Source: Buchnera aphidicola (Periphyllus lyropictus) (GTDB taxonomy: Bacteria > Pseudomonadota > Gammaproteobacteria > Enterobacterales > Enterobacteriaceae). Taken from it: 64,000 nucleotides of DNA. The position numbers and the translations under genes are program-made. Of the stretch, positions 30,051-40,906 are shown piece after piece (within the stretch, counting starts at the first letter, position 1; every line of letters starts with the position of its first letter). The stretch is from assembly GCF_024029895.1 (NCBI RefSeq), contig NZ_CP097457.1, forward strand, positions 1 to 64,000. The letters are read 5' to 3'. The notes under the pieces were generated by a model, which saw only the letters and a list, made by a program, of their open reading frames with translations, was not told where the DNA came from and made no database searches.

Positions 30051-31124
30051 TTAATTAATATCTTTTTTTTTAGAAACTAAAGAATTTAATAAAGATAAAC
30101 ATTCTTTTTTAGTACCAATAGATATTCTAATACAATTTTTTAAAAAAACTTTATTACTTTGATCTCTAGAAATGATTTTTTTTTTTAAAAATAAATTAAA
30201 AACATCTTTAGAAGAATGAAATTTAACTAATAAAAAATTTGTATAACTAGGAAATATTTTTTTTACATGAAAATTTTTTTTTAATTTATTAATAAGAAAA
30301 TTTTTATTTCTATATAATTTTAAAATTTTATATTTCATATAATCTAAATTACTATGAGAAAACGCATTTAAAGCAATCTTTAAAACTGGAGTAGCTAAAG
30401 GATAAGGAGCAATTATTTTTTTTAAAACATTAATAATTTTATAATTAGATATAACAAATCCACAACGTATGCTAGCTAAAGAAAAAGCTTTTGATAACGT
30501 TCTTAATATTACTAAATTAGAATATTTTTTTAAAATATCTATAGAAGTTTTTTTTATACAAAATTCTATATATGCTTCATCTACTACTACTAAACATTTA
30601 TTATGAGAAATTTTTAAAATTTTTATAATATCTTTTTTTTTAATTATAGTTCCTGTAGGATTATTTGGATTACATATAAAAATTATTTTTATATTATTCA
30701 TATTTTTTTTAATAGTATTAATATCTAATTTAAATTTTTTTAATTGAAAAACTTTAACACTTTCTATTCCTAATATTTCTGAATAAATCGAATACATATC
30801 ATAAGTTGGAGGAAAAAACATAATTTTATCTTTTTTAGGTTCACAAAAAGCTTTAATTAATAACTCAATAGCTTCATCTGATCCTCTTGTCGCTAAAATA
30901 TTAATTTTATTGATATTTAAATATGAAGCATAAGAACGAATTAATAAAGAATATTCATCTCTAGGATATCTATTAAGATTTTTAAAAAAAAAAGTATTTT
31001 TTTTTGGAAAAGGCATTTCATTAGCATTTAACCAAATATCTCCATTACTTTTAATACTTCTAGCAGATTGATAAGGAATTAAATTTCTTATATTTTTTCT
31101 AACTAATTTTTTTATATCTATCAT
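30051..31124 (-). CDS. hisC: Histidinol-phosphate aminotransferase (intact in a decayed operon)
   Basis: PLP enzyme of fold type I, 357 residues (E. coli 356). Conserved: WLNANEMPFP, RYPRDEYSLL, RGSDEAIELLI, FFPPTYDMYSIYS, CNPNNPTGTI, VVDEAYIEF, the PLP lysine in LRTLSKAFSLASIRCGF, and CIRISIGTKKE. No stop, gap or lost key residue was found. HisC-like enzymes can transaminate aromatic keto acids, so it may be kept for phenylalanine or tyrosine supply rather than histidine; this is inference. Flanked by dead hisD and hisB. Confidence 0.95.
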   Translation of the reverse strand: MIDIKKLVRKNIRNLIPYQSARSIKSNGDIWLNANEMPFPKKNTFFFKNLNRYPRDEYSLLIRSYASYLNINKINILATRGSDEAIELLIKAFCEPKKDKIMFFPPTYDMYSIYSEILGIESVKVFQLKKFKLDINTIKKNMNNIKIIFICNPNNPTGTIIKKKDIIKILKISHNKCLVVVDEAYIEFCIKKTSIDILKKYSNLVILRTLSKAFSLASIRCGFVISNYKIINVLKKIIAPYPLATPVLKIALNAFSHSNLDYMKYKILKLYRNKNFLINKLKKNFHVKKIFPSYTNFLLVKFHSSKDVFNLFLKKKIISRDQSNKVFLKNCIRISIGTKKECLSLLNSLVSKKKDIN

Positions 31125-31130
31125 TATTAA

Positions 31131-32469
31131 TTATTCCATTAAAAAAGATAATCACATATTTTTTTAAAATTTTTATGAACTATCATATTTTCTTCTAAAA
31201 AAATTTTTATATAGTAGAAGAAAAACTTAAAAACCCATCTTTAGTAAATTCTTGAACACTGATTTTTTTGAAAAAAATCTAAAGTAACTCTAAAATAAGT
31301 TTTTTAAAATTCATAAATGAGTAATATAATTAGTTCTAGAAATATAATCTCAAAAAGATTCAGATGAATAAAAATTCAAAAAAAATAATAAACAAATAAA
31401 AAAAAATAAAAAAAAAAAAAAAAAAAATAGAACTAGTATTAGTAATTTTTTTTAATAAATTTTTATAATTTTTTCTTTGAATAATTAAATGTTCTGATAC
31501 ATAGAAATTTGAAATTTTTATACATTCTTCTAAATTATTTGAAAAAATAATTCGACTTTTATCTAAAACTGTTTTTTTATAATTTTAAAATTTTTTAATT
31601 TTTTAATTTGATTATAAATACTTAAAATAACTTTCTTAGTAATTTCTTTAAAAAAAATAACTAAAAAATTTAGAATTTTTTTTTATATTCTTTTTGAGAT
31701 AATAAATCAAAATCAATAAAATCACTATTTTCATAAAAATCAGTAATAATTAATAATTTTAAAAAACCCACTAACATATTTATTAATACAGAATTAAAAA
31801 AAAGAACTTACTTGACGTTTAGATTCAGTAACATATCATTATCCTATACCAAAAAATCTTATCAACTTTTTTAACACTTTTTGTTCCAAAAGAAAATTCT
31901 AATATTTCTTAAGCTCCTCTAATTTTATATATTATATATTTTAAAAATATCAAAAATATATAATATTTTTTTTGAAATAGGTGGTAGAAAATAAATAGAA
32001 ACGTTTTTTACAACCAAAAATTTTATTAGGTATTGAAAATCAATAAAACAAAAAATAAAGAAGAAAAACCTTTTAGAATATAAAAAAAAACAGAATTAAT
32101 AGAAGTCATAATTTATTAAAACTTAATTCTAAGCATCACTTCAATATTTAAATTTTTTATTTTTTATTTATTATAAAAAAATAAATATTTTTTATAGCTT
32201 AATCAAAAGAATGTTTAAAATCTTTATTTATATAATTTTTAACACATAAAAAATTTTTTTTTAGTTTAATAGTATTAATTTTAATTTTATAAAATAACTT
32301 AGTATAATTTTTTAAATCTAAATCTTTTTTTTAAAATAACATTCTTAATAATGTTAGAAACTTTCTTTTGAAAATAATTAATTTTATTTAAAATAGAACG
32401 TTTTAAAATAACATATTATTCATATTTAGATAAATCATTCCAAAATATAATTTTATTAAATAACTTCAT
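31131..32469 (-). pseudogene. hisD: Broken hisD (histidinol dehydrogenase)
   Basis: Intact HisD makes the last two oxidations to histidine. The start MKLFNKIIFWNDLSKYE is recognisable, then a stop. Further on, FGTKSVKKVDKIF matches E. coli FGTESVPKVDKIFGPG and is followed by ESKRQV (EAKRQV); near the 3' end MIVHKNFKKICDYLF matches LTAHKNAVTLRVN. Stops and shifts occur throughout, and a run of about 19 A near 31410 sits in the middle. It looks like the oldest or most damaged lesion of the operon. Confidence 0.93.
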
Positions 32470-32476
32470 ATTAATT

Positions 32477-33365
32477 TTATTCCATTATTTTTAAATTAGT
32501 AAAATTAATATAGATATTTCACCTAATTTTTTAAATTTTTAATTATATTTTAAAAAAATTTTCTTTACTTACCATATAAATAACAACTTTTTTTTTATTT
32601 TTAACTAATTTTAATATTGTAAGAATTTCTACTTCTTTTAATAAAGAAATTATTTTTTTAAACTTTAAAAATAAAAATATGTAAAATAATATATTTAGAT
32701 TCCATAGATTTAATTACACCTTTGATTCAAGTAATTAATTTACGTATTAATTCTTTTTTAATTTTAGAAATCTTTCCAGTTTTTGATATAATTTGATCAT
32801 TTAATCTATATATAAAATTAGTTTCATATAAATTATTAACTTCTAACGTTACCCTAATAAAAACTAAATCAAAAATTATATCTGATAATTCTACTCTCGA
32901 AGAAATTTCTAAAAATCCTTTTAATATAAAAAATTTAAAATTTAAATTTTTTTCAATATATTTTTTTTAAATATAAGAATAAGAAGTAAAAACTTTAAAA
33001 TTTTTAAAAAAACTTAAATTTTGATATAAATAATTTTTAGTACAAGCTAATAATCTACAAATTCCAAAATTTAAATTTAAAAATAATTTAAATAAAAATT
33101 TTTATTTTTTTAAATTCTCTACTTAATATTTTTTTAATACATTTCCTATAAATATACCTAAATAAAATATTTTATTCATAATTAATCTAAGAATATCATC
33201 ACCTCTTACTTTTAAAAAATTAATAAATATATTTTCAGAAAAAGATATTAATTTTTCTTATTTTAAATTAATTTTTATTCCAAAATTTATTAATAAATTT
33301 TTAGCATTTCTACTTAAACTTCCAGATTTTTGAATTACTATACTTAATCTATAGTTATTTAATAT
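32477..33365 (-). pseudogene. hisG: Broken hisG (ATP phosphoribosyltransferase)
   Basis: First enzyme of histidine synthesis in intact form. NYRLSIVIQKSGSLSRNAKNLL followed by FGIKINLK and a stop matches the E. coli HisG N-terminus ([25 protein letters not shown]). An ATA stands where the ATG is expected. VIYMVSKENFF and KFKKLGEISILILLI match the C-terminal HMVSSETLFW and LKALGASSILVLPI, with stops between. The expected stop at 32477 is still readable. With this entry step dead the pathway cannot start. Confidence 0.93.
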
Positions 33366-33487
33366 TTTTATAACCTTTTATTAAAAAATTTATTAAAAAA
33401 TTTAATAAAATAAAAAAATAAGAGAAAAAATTTTTGTATTTTTTCTATTAAAATATATCAATTTATATATTTAAAAAAAATAAAAAA

Positions 33488-34009
33488 TTAAAAATCAATT
33501 AAAACTATAATAGCTGCATCAAATCCAAAATTTTTTGGAGATTGATGAAAAGCAACTACATTAGGATGTCTAGATAACCATAATGGAATTTGTTTTTTTA
33601 ATATATTTTTTCCATATCCATGCATTATATTAAAACAATTAATTTTTTTTTTAATACAAAAATACATTATTTTTCCTAACTCTATTTTTGTTTCATATTG
33701 AGTTAATCCATGAAAATCTAAAAAAATTTTAGGAATATAATAACCTTTTTTCAATTTTTTTAATGTATGCATGTTACAATTATATCTAATATAACGAAGT
33801 GGATTATTATTAAATTTTTTATTAGAATTAGTATAAGAAAAATAATCACTATGCAAATACTCTTGATATAATTTTTTTTTATCTCGATATAAACAAAAAA
33901 AATTATTATTTATATGATAAACCTTATCTTGAACTATTTTTTTTATTCTAGGTAAATTTTTTCTAAAAATTTTTTTATCTTTAGATTTTAAAAAATTATT
34001 TTTACTCAT
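33488..34009 (-). CDS. smrB: Smr-domain ribosome rescue endonuclease SmrB (YfcN)
   Basis: In E. coli SmrB cuts mRNA between collided ribosomes. 173 residues (E. coli 183). The Smr domain is at about 90-173: FLDFHGLTQYETKIELG (DxHG-like element), CFNIMHGYGKNILKKQIPLWL (HGxG) and VVAFHQSPKNFGFDAAIIVLI. The N-terminal region has a helical basic part, as in the family. It is upstream of the dead hisG on the same strand, and divergent from aroC, as I recall from Buchnera. Confidence 0.93.
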   Translation of the reverse strand: MSKNNFLKSKDKKIFRKNLPRIKKIVQDKVYHINNNFFCLYRDKKKLYQEYLHSDYFSYTNSNKKFNNNPLRYIRYNCNMHTLKKLKKGYYIPKIFLDFHGLTQYETKIELGKIMYFCIKKKINCFNIMHGYGKNILKKQIPLWLSRHPNVVAFHQSPKNFGFDAAIIVLIDF

Positions 34010-34251
34010 CTTTTAATACCAAAATAACGTTAGTATTTATATTAATTTATTTTAATAAAAGAAATTTAAAAAATATAAGTAAAAAATATTTATATTTAAT
34101 ACAATTTTTTTTAAAAATAATTTAAATAAAATATACTTAAAATTTTTAAAATATAATTTTTATTAATAAAAAATTTTGTATTAATAATAACTTATCAAAT
34201 GTATATTTTCAAATTTTCTTCAACAGCATATAAAACATAAAAAGGTTAAAT

Positions 34252-35316
34252 ATGTCAGGAAATTCAATAGGAAAAATATTTACGGTTACTACATTCGGAG
34301 AATCTCACGGAGATTCATTAGGATGCATTATTGATGGAACTCCTCCAGGCTTAACAATTTATTCTTCAGATATACAAAATGAATTAAATAGAAGAAGACC
34401 TGGAAAATCTAAATATACAACACAACGTAGAGAATTAGATAAGGTAAAAATATTATCAGGAGTTTTTAAAAATAAAACAACAGGAACTAGTATTGGATTA
34501 ATTGTAAAAAATACTGATCAAAGATCAAATGATTATAAAGAAATAAAAAAATCTTTTAGACCGGGTCATGCTGATTATACTTACCAAAAAAAATATGGAA
34601 TTAGAGATTATAGAGGAGGAGGAAGAGCTTCAGCTCGAGAAACCGTGATGAGAGTAGCTGCAGGAGCAATTGCAAAAAAATATCTAAAAAAAAATTTTGG
34701 AATAACAATACAAGGATATTTATCTAAAATTGGAAAAATAAACTGTCCTTTAGTTTCATTTTCAGAAATAGAAAAAAATGATTTTTTTTGTTCTGATATT
34801 AAAAAAATAAAAGAAATAGAAAGATTAATAAGAAAAATAAAAAAAGAAGGTAATTCAATAGGAGCAGAAATAACAACAATAGTAAAAAATCCTCCAATTG
34901 GATTAGGAGAACCAGTATTTGATAAATTAGATGCAGAAATAGCTCATGCTATTATGAGTATAAATGCAGTTAAAGGAGTAGAAATTGGTGATGGATTTTC
35001 TGTAATACAAAAATTAGGAACTGAACATCGAGATGAAATGAATTCTAAAGGATATTTAAGTAATCGAGATGGAGGAATTATAGGAGGAATAAGTAATGGA
35101 CAAAATATTATTATAAAATGTGCTTTTAAACCAACATCAAGTATACGTATTCCAGCTCAAGGAATTAATATAAATAATGAATCAATTGAAATAATTACAA
35201 AAGGTAGACACGATCCTTGTGTAGGAATTCGAGCTGTACCTATTACTGAATCTATGGTATCAATAGTAATTATGGATCATATATTAAGATTTAAAGCTCA
35301 ATGTTTAAAAAAATAA
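34252..35316 (+). CDS. aroC: Chorismate synthase
   Basis: Makes chorismate from EPSP with reduced FMN, the branch point for aromatic amino acids. 354 residues (E. coli 361). [67 protein letters not shown] and [10 protein letters not shown] are all diagnostic, together with [16 protein letters not shown] 34252 is preceded by AAAAGG. It shares a 242-base upstream region with divergent smrB. Works with aroH in this window. Confidence 0.98.
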   Translation: MSGNSIGKIFTVTTFGESHGDSLGCIIDGTPPGLTIYSSDIQNELNRRRPGKSKYTTQRRELDKVKILSGVFKNKTTGTSIGLIVKNTDQRSNDYKEIKKSFRPGHADYTYQKKYGIRDYRGGGRASARETVMRVAAGAIAKKYLKKNFGITIQGYLSKIGKINCPLVSFSEIEKNDFFCSDIKKIKEIERLIRKIKKEGNSIGAEITTIVKNPPIGLGEPVFDKLDAEIAHAIMSINAVKGVEIGDGFSVIQKLGTEHRDEMNSKGYLSNRDGGIIGGISNGQNIIIKCAFKPTSSIRIPAQGININNESIEIITKGRHDPCVGIRAVPITESMVSIVIMDHILRFKAQCLKK

Positions 35317-35450
35317 TATTTCAAAAAAAATACTATTAAATAAAAAAATAAAATAAAAAAGAAGATTTTTAAAAATTTAAAAAAATAAAAAAAGAGAAAA
35401 AATTTTTTTTAAAAAATTAATAATAAAACTTATCATGGAAAAAATAAAAA

Positions 35451-36371
35451 ATGTTTCAAGGTAACATGGTAGCACTTATTACTCCTATGAATAAAGAAGG
35501 AAACATTTGTTTAGAAAGTTTAGAAAATATCATAAACTATCATATAAAAAATAAAACAAAAGCTATAATTTCTGTTGGAACAACTGGAGAATCTTCTACA
35601 TTAACTCAAAAAGAACATATAAATCTTGTATTATGCACTTTAGAAATTTCTAATAACAGAATACCTATTATCGCAGGTACTGGAGCAAATTCCACTAATG
35701 AAGCTATAATTCTTACCAAAAAATTTGAAAAAACTGGAATATCTGCATGTTTAAGTGTTACCCCTTACTATAATAAACCTTCTCAAAAAGGTTTATATCA
35801 ACATTTTAAAAAAATTTCAGAAAATACCTCTATTCCTCAAATTCTTTATAATGTTCCATCAAGAACGGGATGTGATTTATTACCTAAGACAATTAAAAAA
35901 TTATCAAAATTAAAAAATATTATAGGAATTAAAGAAGCTAGTGGAAATTTATCTAAATTTTATGAAATTAAATATTTAGTTAAAAAAAACTTTTTAATTA
36001 TAAGTGGAGATGACTCTACTGCTTTAGATTTTATTCAATTAGGTGGAAATGGAGTAATATCAGTTACATCAAATATTGCAGCTCAAGAAATGTCAACAAT
36101 ATGTAATTTAGCATTAAAAAAAAAATTTAAAAAAGCTAGAAAAATAAATAAAAAACTAATAAATTTACATAAAATTTTATTTATAGAATCTAATCCTATA
36201 CCAATAAAATGGTTTGCTAAAAAAATTGGATTAATAAAAAATAGTACATTAAGATTACCTATGACTCAACCTTCAAAAAAAACAAAAAAAAGAATTTTAA
36301 AAATATTAAAATCTACAAAATTAAAAATAAAAAAAGAAAATAATTTCAATATTTTTAAGAAAAATTTTTAA
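35451..36371 (+). CDS. dapA: 4-hydroxy-tetrahydrodipicolinate synthase
   Basis: Condenses pyruvate with aspartate semialdehyde in lysine and diaminopimelate synthesis. 306 residues (E. coli 292), with a lysine-rich tail. MFQGNMVALITPM, VGTTGESSTLT, catalytic Tyr in QILYNVPSRTGCDLLP, the Schiff-base lysine in IIGIKEASGNL, and SGDDSTALDFIQLGGNGVISVTSN are present. Follows aroC after 134 bases; convergent with dapE. DapE of the same pathway lies next door. Confidence 0.97.
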   Translation: MFQGNMVALITPMNKEGNICLESLENIINYHIKNKTKAIISVGTTGESSTLTQKEHINLVLCTLEISNNRIPIIAGTGANSTNEAIILTKKFEKTGISACLSVTPYYNKPSQKGLYQHFKKISENTSIPQILYNVPSRTGCDLLPKTIKKLSKLKNIIGIKEASGNLSKFYEIKYLVKKNFLIISGDDSTALDFIQLGGNGVISVTSNIAAQEMSTICNLALKKKFKKARKINKKLINLHKILFIESNPIPIKWFAKKIGLIKNSTLRLPMTQPSKKTKKRILKILKSTKLKIKKENNFNIFKKNF

Positions 36372-36421
36372 CTTAAATTATTTAAAAAATTTATAATAAA
36401 AAATAAAAAAATTTTAAAAAA

Positions 36422-36455
36422 ATTGAAATATATTTCATAAGAAATATATTTCAAT
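36422..36455. terminator. Perfect inverted repeat between convergent dapA and dapE
   Basis: A 15-base stem, ATTGAAATATATTTC at 36422-36436 pairing with GAAATATATTTCAAT at 36441-36455, with a 4-base loop ATAA. It starts about 50 bases after the dapA stop and lies about 95 bases beyond the dapE stop. Perfect long pairing with a short loop is more than expected by chance, so I read it as a bidirectional terminator or mRNA 3' stabiliser. Confidence 0.65.
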
Positions 36456-36550
36456 CTAAAAAAATATTTAATAATATATATTATATTTATAAATAAAAAA
36501 AAAAATAAAAAAAAAAAAAAAAATAAAAAGAAAAAAACTAGAAAAAAATA

Positions 36551-37681
36551 TTAAATAAAAATATTTTTTAAAATATTTTTATATATTATACTTAAAGAAA
36601 GTAAATCTTTTATTTTTACACATTCATTTACTTTATGTATAGTTTTATTAACTAAACCTAATTCAATTATTTCAGTATTCATATCAGAAAAAAAACGTCC
36701 ATCTGAAGTACCTCCAGAAGTAGATAAAACAGGAAAGAAAGAATTATATTTATAAATAGATTTTTTTACTACTTTTAATAATTTACCTGATTTGGTAATA
36801 AATGGTTTTGCTGAATGAACCCATTTTATTTTATATTTTAAATTATATTTTAATAAAAATTTTTTTACTTGAAAAATAATAATTTTTTTATTAATTTCTG
36901 TATTATATCGAATATTAAAATTAATTTTTAAAAAATCAGGAATAACATTTGTAATATTCTTTATTCCAGAAGAGATATAAGAAATTTGTAAAACGCTAGG
37001 TTGAAAATAATTATTTCCTTTATCCCATTTAAAATTAACTAATTGATGAACAAAATTTAATATTTTATGAATAGGATTTTCTGCAAGATTTGGATATGCA
37101 ATATGCCCCTGTTTTCCATAAATTATTAAATTTACATTTAATGAGCCTCTTCTTCCATTTTTAATAACATCACCTAGAACAGTATTACTTGTTGGTTCTC
37201 CAACTAAACAATAATTTATCATTTCTTTTCTTTTTTTTAAAATTTTTACTACTTTTACTGTTCCATCATTACCTGAAGATTCTTCGTCTGAAGTAATTAA
37301 AAAAGATATTCTTCCTTTATGAAATGGATTTTCTTGAATATAAGATTCAGTAGCAACTATCATTGCAGCTAAAGAACCTTTCATATCAGAAATTCCTCTT
37401 CCAAATAAAAAATCATTTATAATAATAGGATTAAAAGGATTAGTTTTCCATTTTTTTATATTTCCAACAGGAACAACATCAGTGTGACCTAAAAAAATTA
37501 ATGTCTTTCCTTTACCTTTAAATGCTAATAAATTATTTGTTTTATTAATATTAATATTTTCTATAGTAAATCCAATTTTTTTTAATCTCTTAAAAATAAT
37601 TTTTTGACACCCTAAATCATAAGGACTAACTGAAGGAATCTTTATAAATTTTTTACTTAATTTAATAATTTTATTAAGCAT
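36551..37681 (-). CDS. dapE: Succinyl-diaminopimelate desuccinylase
   Basis: Zinc peptidase-family enzyme of lysine synthesis. 376 residues (E. coli 375). Metal-binding and catalytic motifs: FLGHTDVVPVG, GRGISDMKGSLAAMI, TSDEESSGNDGTVKVV, CLVGEPTSN, and the C-terminal His in LVNKTIHKVNEC. STSGGTSDGRF marks the dimerisation/active-site region. Convergent with dapA, about 180 bases apart. Confidence 0.97.
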   Translation of the reverse strand: MLNKIIKLSKKFIKIPSVSPYDLGCQKIIFKRLKKIGFTIENININKTNNLLAFKGKGKTLIFLGHTDVVPVGNIKKWKTNPFNPIIINDFLFGRGISDMKGSLAAMIVATESYIQENPFHKGRISFLITSDEESSGNDGTVKVVKILKKRKEMINYCLVGEPTSNTVLGDVIKNGRRGSLNVNLIIYGKQGHIAYPNLAENPIHKILNFVHQLVNFKWDKGNNYFQPSVLQISYISSGIKNITNVIPDFLKINFNIRYNTEINKKIIIFQVKKFLLKYNLKYKIKWVHSAKPFITKSGKLLKVVKKSIYKYNSFFPVLSTSGGTSDGRFFSDMNTEIIELGLVNKTIHKVNECVKIKDLLSLSIIYKNILKNIFI

Positions 37682-37829
37682 AATTAATTTTCAACTTTAA
37701 TTAAATTAATATATTTTTTTATTTTTGTTTATATTTAAACATAAATATATAAAAAATAAATCTAAAAAAATATAAAAAAATAAAATCTATTTTAAAAATA
37801 TTTTTTTAAAAATTTTTTAAAAGAATTAA

Positions 37830-39827
37830 TTATTTTTTAATTAAAGATAAAGATTTCTTAACAATATTTTTCACTGTAAACCCAAATTTCTTAAATAATT
37901 CATCAGAAGAAGCTGATTCTCCAAAAGTTTTCATTCCTATAATTTTTCCATCAAAACCAACATATTTATACCAAAAATCCTTATAACTTGCCTCCACAAC
38001 TATCTTATTTTTTACTTTTTTAGGTAAAACTAATTCTTTATAAGAACTTTTTTGATTGTCAAAAACATCTGTAGAAGGCATAGAAACTACACGAACAGAA
38101 TATCCTAAATTAATTAATTTTTTTGCGGCTAAAATAACTAAATTTAATTCTGATCCTGTAGATATAAAAATTATATCTAATTTTTTATTACTATCTATTA
38201 ATATATATCCACCTTTTTTAATATTCTTAATCTGAAAATTAGTTCTATTAATAAAACTTAAATTTTGTCTAGATAAAATTAATGCTGTTGGTCCTTTTTT
38301 TCTTTCTATTGAAAATTTCCATGCATACGCTGTTTCTATAGAATCAGAAGGTCTCCAAACACTCATATTTGGAGTCATTCTTAAACTTGATAATTGTTCA
38401 ATAGGTTGATGAGTTGGTCCATCTTCTCCTAATCCAATTGAATCATGCGTATAAATTAATATTTGTTGAGTTTTCATTAAAGCAGACATACGAACAGCAT
38501 TTTTAGCATATTCAACAAAAATTAAAAAAGTTGAAGTGTAAGGAATAAATCCACCATGTTGAGAAATTCCATTTGCTATAGATGTCATACCAAATTCTCT
38601 TACTCCATAATGAATATAATTTCCTAAAACATGTTTATTAATCGATTTAGATTGTGACCATTTAGTTAAGTTACTAGGAGAAAGATCTGCTGATCCTCCA
38701 ATTAATTCCAATAAATAAGGTCCTAAATATTCAATAACATTTTGAGAAGCTTGTCTAGTAGAAATACATTTTTTTTCTTTTTTTAAAAAATCAATTAAAT
38801 TCTTATTAATTTTATTCCAATTTTTAGGTAAATTTCTTTTTATTCTTCTTAAATATTCTTTTGCTAAATCAGGATAATGAATTTTATATTTAGAAAAAAT
38901 TTTATTCCAATTCCTTTCTAATTGAATTCCTTTTTTTTTAGCATTCCATTTTTTATAAATATTTTTAGGTATTTCAAATGGTTTATATTTCCAATTTAAT
39001 TTTTCTTTAGATAAAATAATTTCTTTTTCTCCTAAGGGAGAACCATGAACTTCAGGAGTATTATTTTTATTAGGTGATCCAAAACCAATAATTGTATTAA
39101 AAATTATAATAACTGGTTTATTTTTAATTTTTTTAGCTTTTTTTATAGCATTAAAGATATCTTTTGAATTATGACCATCTACATTATTAATAACATACCA
39201 ATTATATGATTCAAATCTTTTTTTTACATCTTCAGAAAACCAACTATCAGTTTTCCCATCTATTGAAATATTATTTTTATCATATAATAATATTAATTTA
39301 CTTAAACATAAAGTTCCAGCTAAAGAACACGCTTCATGCGAAATACCTTCCATTAAACAACCATCACCAGCAAACACCCAAGTATAATGATCTACAATTT
39401 TATAATTTTTTCTATTAAAATATAATCCTAAAGTACGTTCTGCAATAGCCATTCCAACAGCTACAGAAATACCTTGACCTAAAGGACCTGTAGTAGTTTC
39501 TACTCCTGGAGTATAACCAATTTCAGGATGTCCTGGAGTTTTAGAATTTAATTTACGAAAATTTTTTAAATCTGAAATAGTTAAATTATATCCAGTTAAA
39601 TGTAATAAACTATACAATAACATTGAACTATGACCATTAGATAAAATAAATCTATCTCTATTATCCCATGAAGGATTCTCTGGATTATGCTTAAGAAATT
39701 TCCTCCATAAAACTTCTGCAATATCAGCCATTCCCATTGGAGCTCCTGGATGACCTGAATTAGCTAATTGAATTGAATCCATACTAATAGCTCTAATAAC
39801 ATTTGATAAATCTTTTTTAAAAAACAT
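37830..39827 (-). CDS. tkt: Transketolase
   Basis: Thiamin diphosphate enzyme of the non-oxidative pentose phosphate pathway, making erythrose-4-phosphate for aroH. 665 residues (E. coli 663). [38 protein letters not shown], the ThDP motif [47 protein letters not shown] and the C-terminal domain are standard. tkt follows tal on the minus strand with 58 bases between them, so they may be cotranscribed. Confidence 0.98.
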   Translation of the reverse strand: MFFKKDLSNVIRAISMDSIQLANSGHPGAPMGMADIAEVLWRKFLKHNPENPSWDNRDRFILSNGHSSMLLYSLLHLTGYNLTISDLKNFRKLNSKTPGHPEIGYTPGVETTTGPLGQGISVAVGMAIAERTLGLYFNRKNYKIVDHYTWVFAGDGCLMEGISHEACSLAGTLCLSKLILLYDKNNISIDGKTDSWFSEDVKKRFESYNWYVINNVDGHNSKDIFNAIKKAKKIKNKPVIIIFNTIIGFGSPNKNNTPEVHGSPLGEKEIILSKEKLNWKYKPFEIPKNIYKKWNAKKKGIQLERNWNKIFSKYKIHYPDLAKEYLRRIKRNLPKNWNKINKNLIDFLKKEKKCISTRQASQNVIEYLGPYLLELIGGSADLSPSNLTKWSQSKSINKHVLGNYIHYGVREFGMTSIANGISQHGGFIPYTSTFLIFVEYAKNAVRMSALMKTQQILIYTHDSIGLGEDGPTHQPIEQLSSLRMTPNMSVWRPSDSIETAYAWKFSIERKKGPTALILSRQNLSFINRTNFQIKNIKKGGYILIDSNKKLDIIFISTGSELNLVILAAKKLINLGYSVRVVSMPSTDVFDNQKSSYKELVLPKKVKNKIVVEASYKDFWYKYVGFDGKIIGMKTFGESASSDELFKKFGFTVKNIVKKSLSLIKK

Positions 39828-39885
39828 TTTTTTATCCTTAATAATAAAAAATTAATTTAAAATAAAAAAATTTTTATATAAAATT

Positions 39886-40842
39886 TTAAATATTTTTTTG
39901 TATAATAGATTCTAAAGTAGCTTGATCTATTCCAAATTGACGTATACCTTCAGATAATTTTTCTACTGCCATAGCATCTTGATTATGAAACCAAAGAAAT
40001 TTAGATTTAGATAATTTTATACTTGGTTGATCTAAAATAAGTTTAGGTTTAATTAAATTTTTAAAAATTTTTTCATTTCTATTTTGAAGAACATTTAATA
40101 ATTCAGGAGAAATTGTTAAACAATCACATCCTGAAAGAGCTAAAATTTGTTCTACATTTCTAAAACTAGCTCCCATAATAATAGTTTTATATGAATATTT
40201 TTTATAATATTTATAAATTTTTTTAACAGATTGAACTCCTTTATCATTTAAAACATTATATAAATTCCAAGGATTATGAATTTTATCCCAATCATATATT
40301 CTACCAACAAAAGGAGAAATTAAAAAAACATTTGCTTCAGCACAAGCACGAGCTTGAGCAAAAGAAAATAACAAAGTTAAATTACAATGAATATTATCTT
40401 GTTCTAAATATTTAGCAGCTTTTATACATTCCCATGTTGCTGCTAATTTAATTAATATTCTTGAGCGTGGAATTCCATGTTCTTTCTCATACATATGAAT
40501 AAGTTTCTTCGCTCTTAATACACTTTTTTTTGTATTAAAAGATAATCTTGAATCTACTTCACTAGAAATTACTCCAGGTATTTTTTTTAAAATTTTAGAT
40601 CCAATACTCACAATAATTTTATCAGTAGCATTAATTATTTGTTTTTTTTTTGTTCCTCCTTTTCTTTTTGAATATTTAATAGATTCTTTAATTAAATATT
40701 GATATTCTTTCATTTTAATTGCTTTTAAAATTAAAGAAGGATTAGTTGTTGCATCATAAGGAGTATATTTATCAATATTTTTTATATCTCCACTATCTAA
40801 AACAATTTTCGTATATTTTTTTAATTGATCTAATTGATTCAT
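39886..40842 (-). CDS. tal: Transaldolase
   Basis: Transfers dihydroxyacetone units between sugar phosphates. 318 residues (E. coli TalA 316, TalB 317). [27 protein letters not shown], the Schiff-base lysine in [28 protein letters not shown] and [12 protein letters not shown] are intact, as is [20 protein letters not shown] cannot say whether it is closer to TalA or TalB. Together with tkt and gnd it forms the pentose phosphate set here. Confidence 0.96.
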   Translation of the reverse strand: MNQLDQLKKYTKIVLDSGDIKNIDKYTPYDATTNPSLILKAIKMKEYQYLIKESIKYSKRKGGTKKKQIINATDKIIVSIGSKILKKIPGVISSEVDSRLSFNTKKSVLRAKKLIHMYEKEHGIPRSRILIKLAATWECIKAAKYLEQDNIHCNLTLLFSFAQARACAEANVFLISPFVGRIYDWDKIHNPWNLYNVLNDKGVQSVKKIYKYYKKYSYKTIIMGASFRNVEQILALSGCDCLTISPELLNVLQNRNEKIFKNLIKPKLILDQPSIKLSKSKFLWFHNQDAMAVEKLSEGIRQFGIDQATLESIIQKNI

Positions 40843-40906
40843 AAAAAATTATCACCTTAATATATAAAAATTAAAATATCTATATAAATTTAAAAATATA
40901 AAATAT

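Noticed and set aside
31380..31430. Long A run considered as an insertion or repeat element
   Set aside because: Simple homopolymer inside dead hisD, no flanking repeats.
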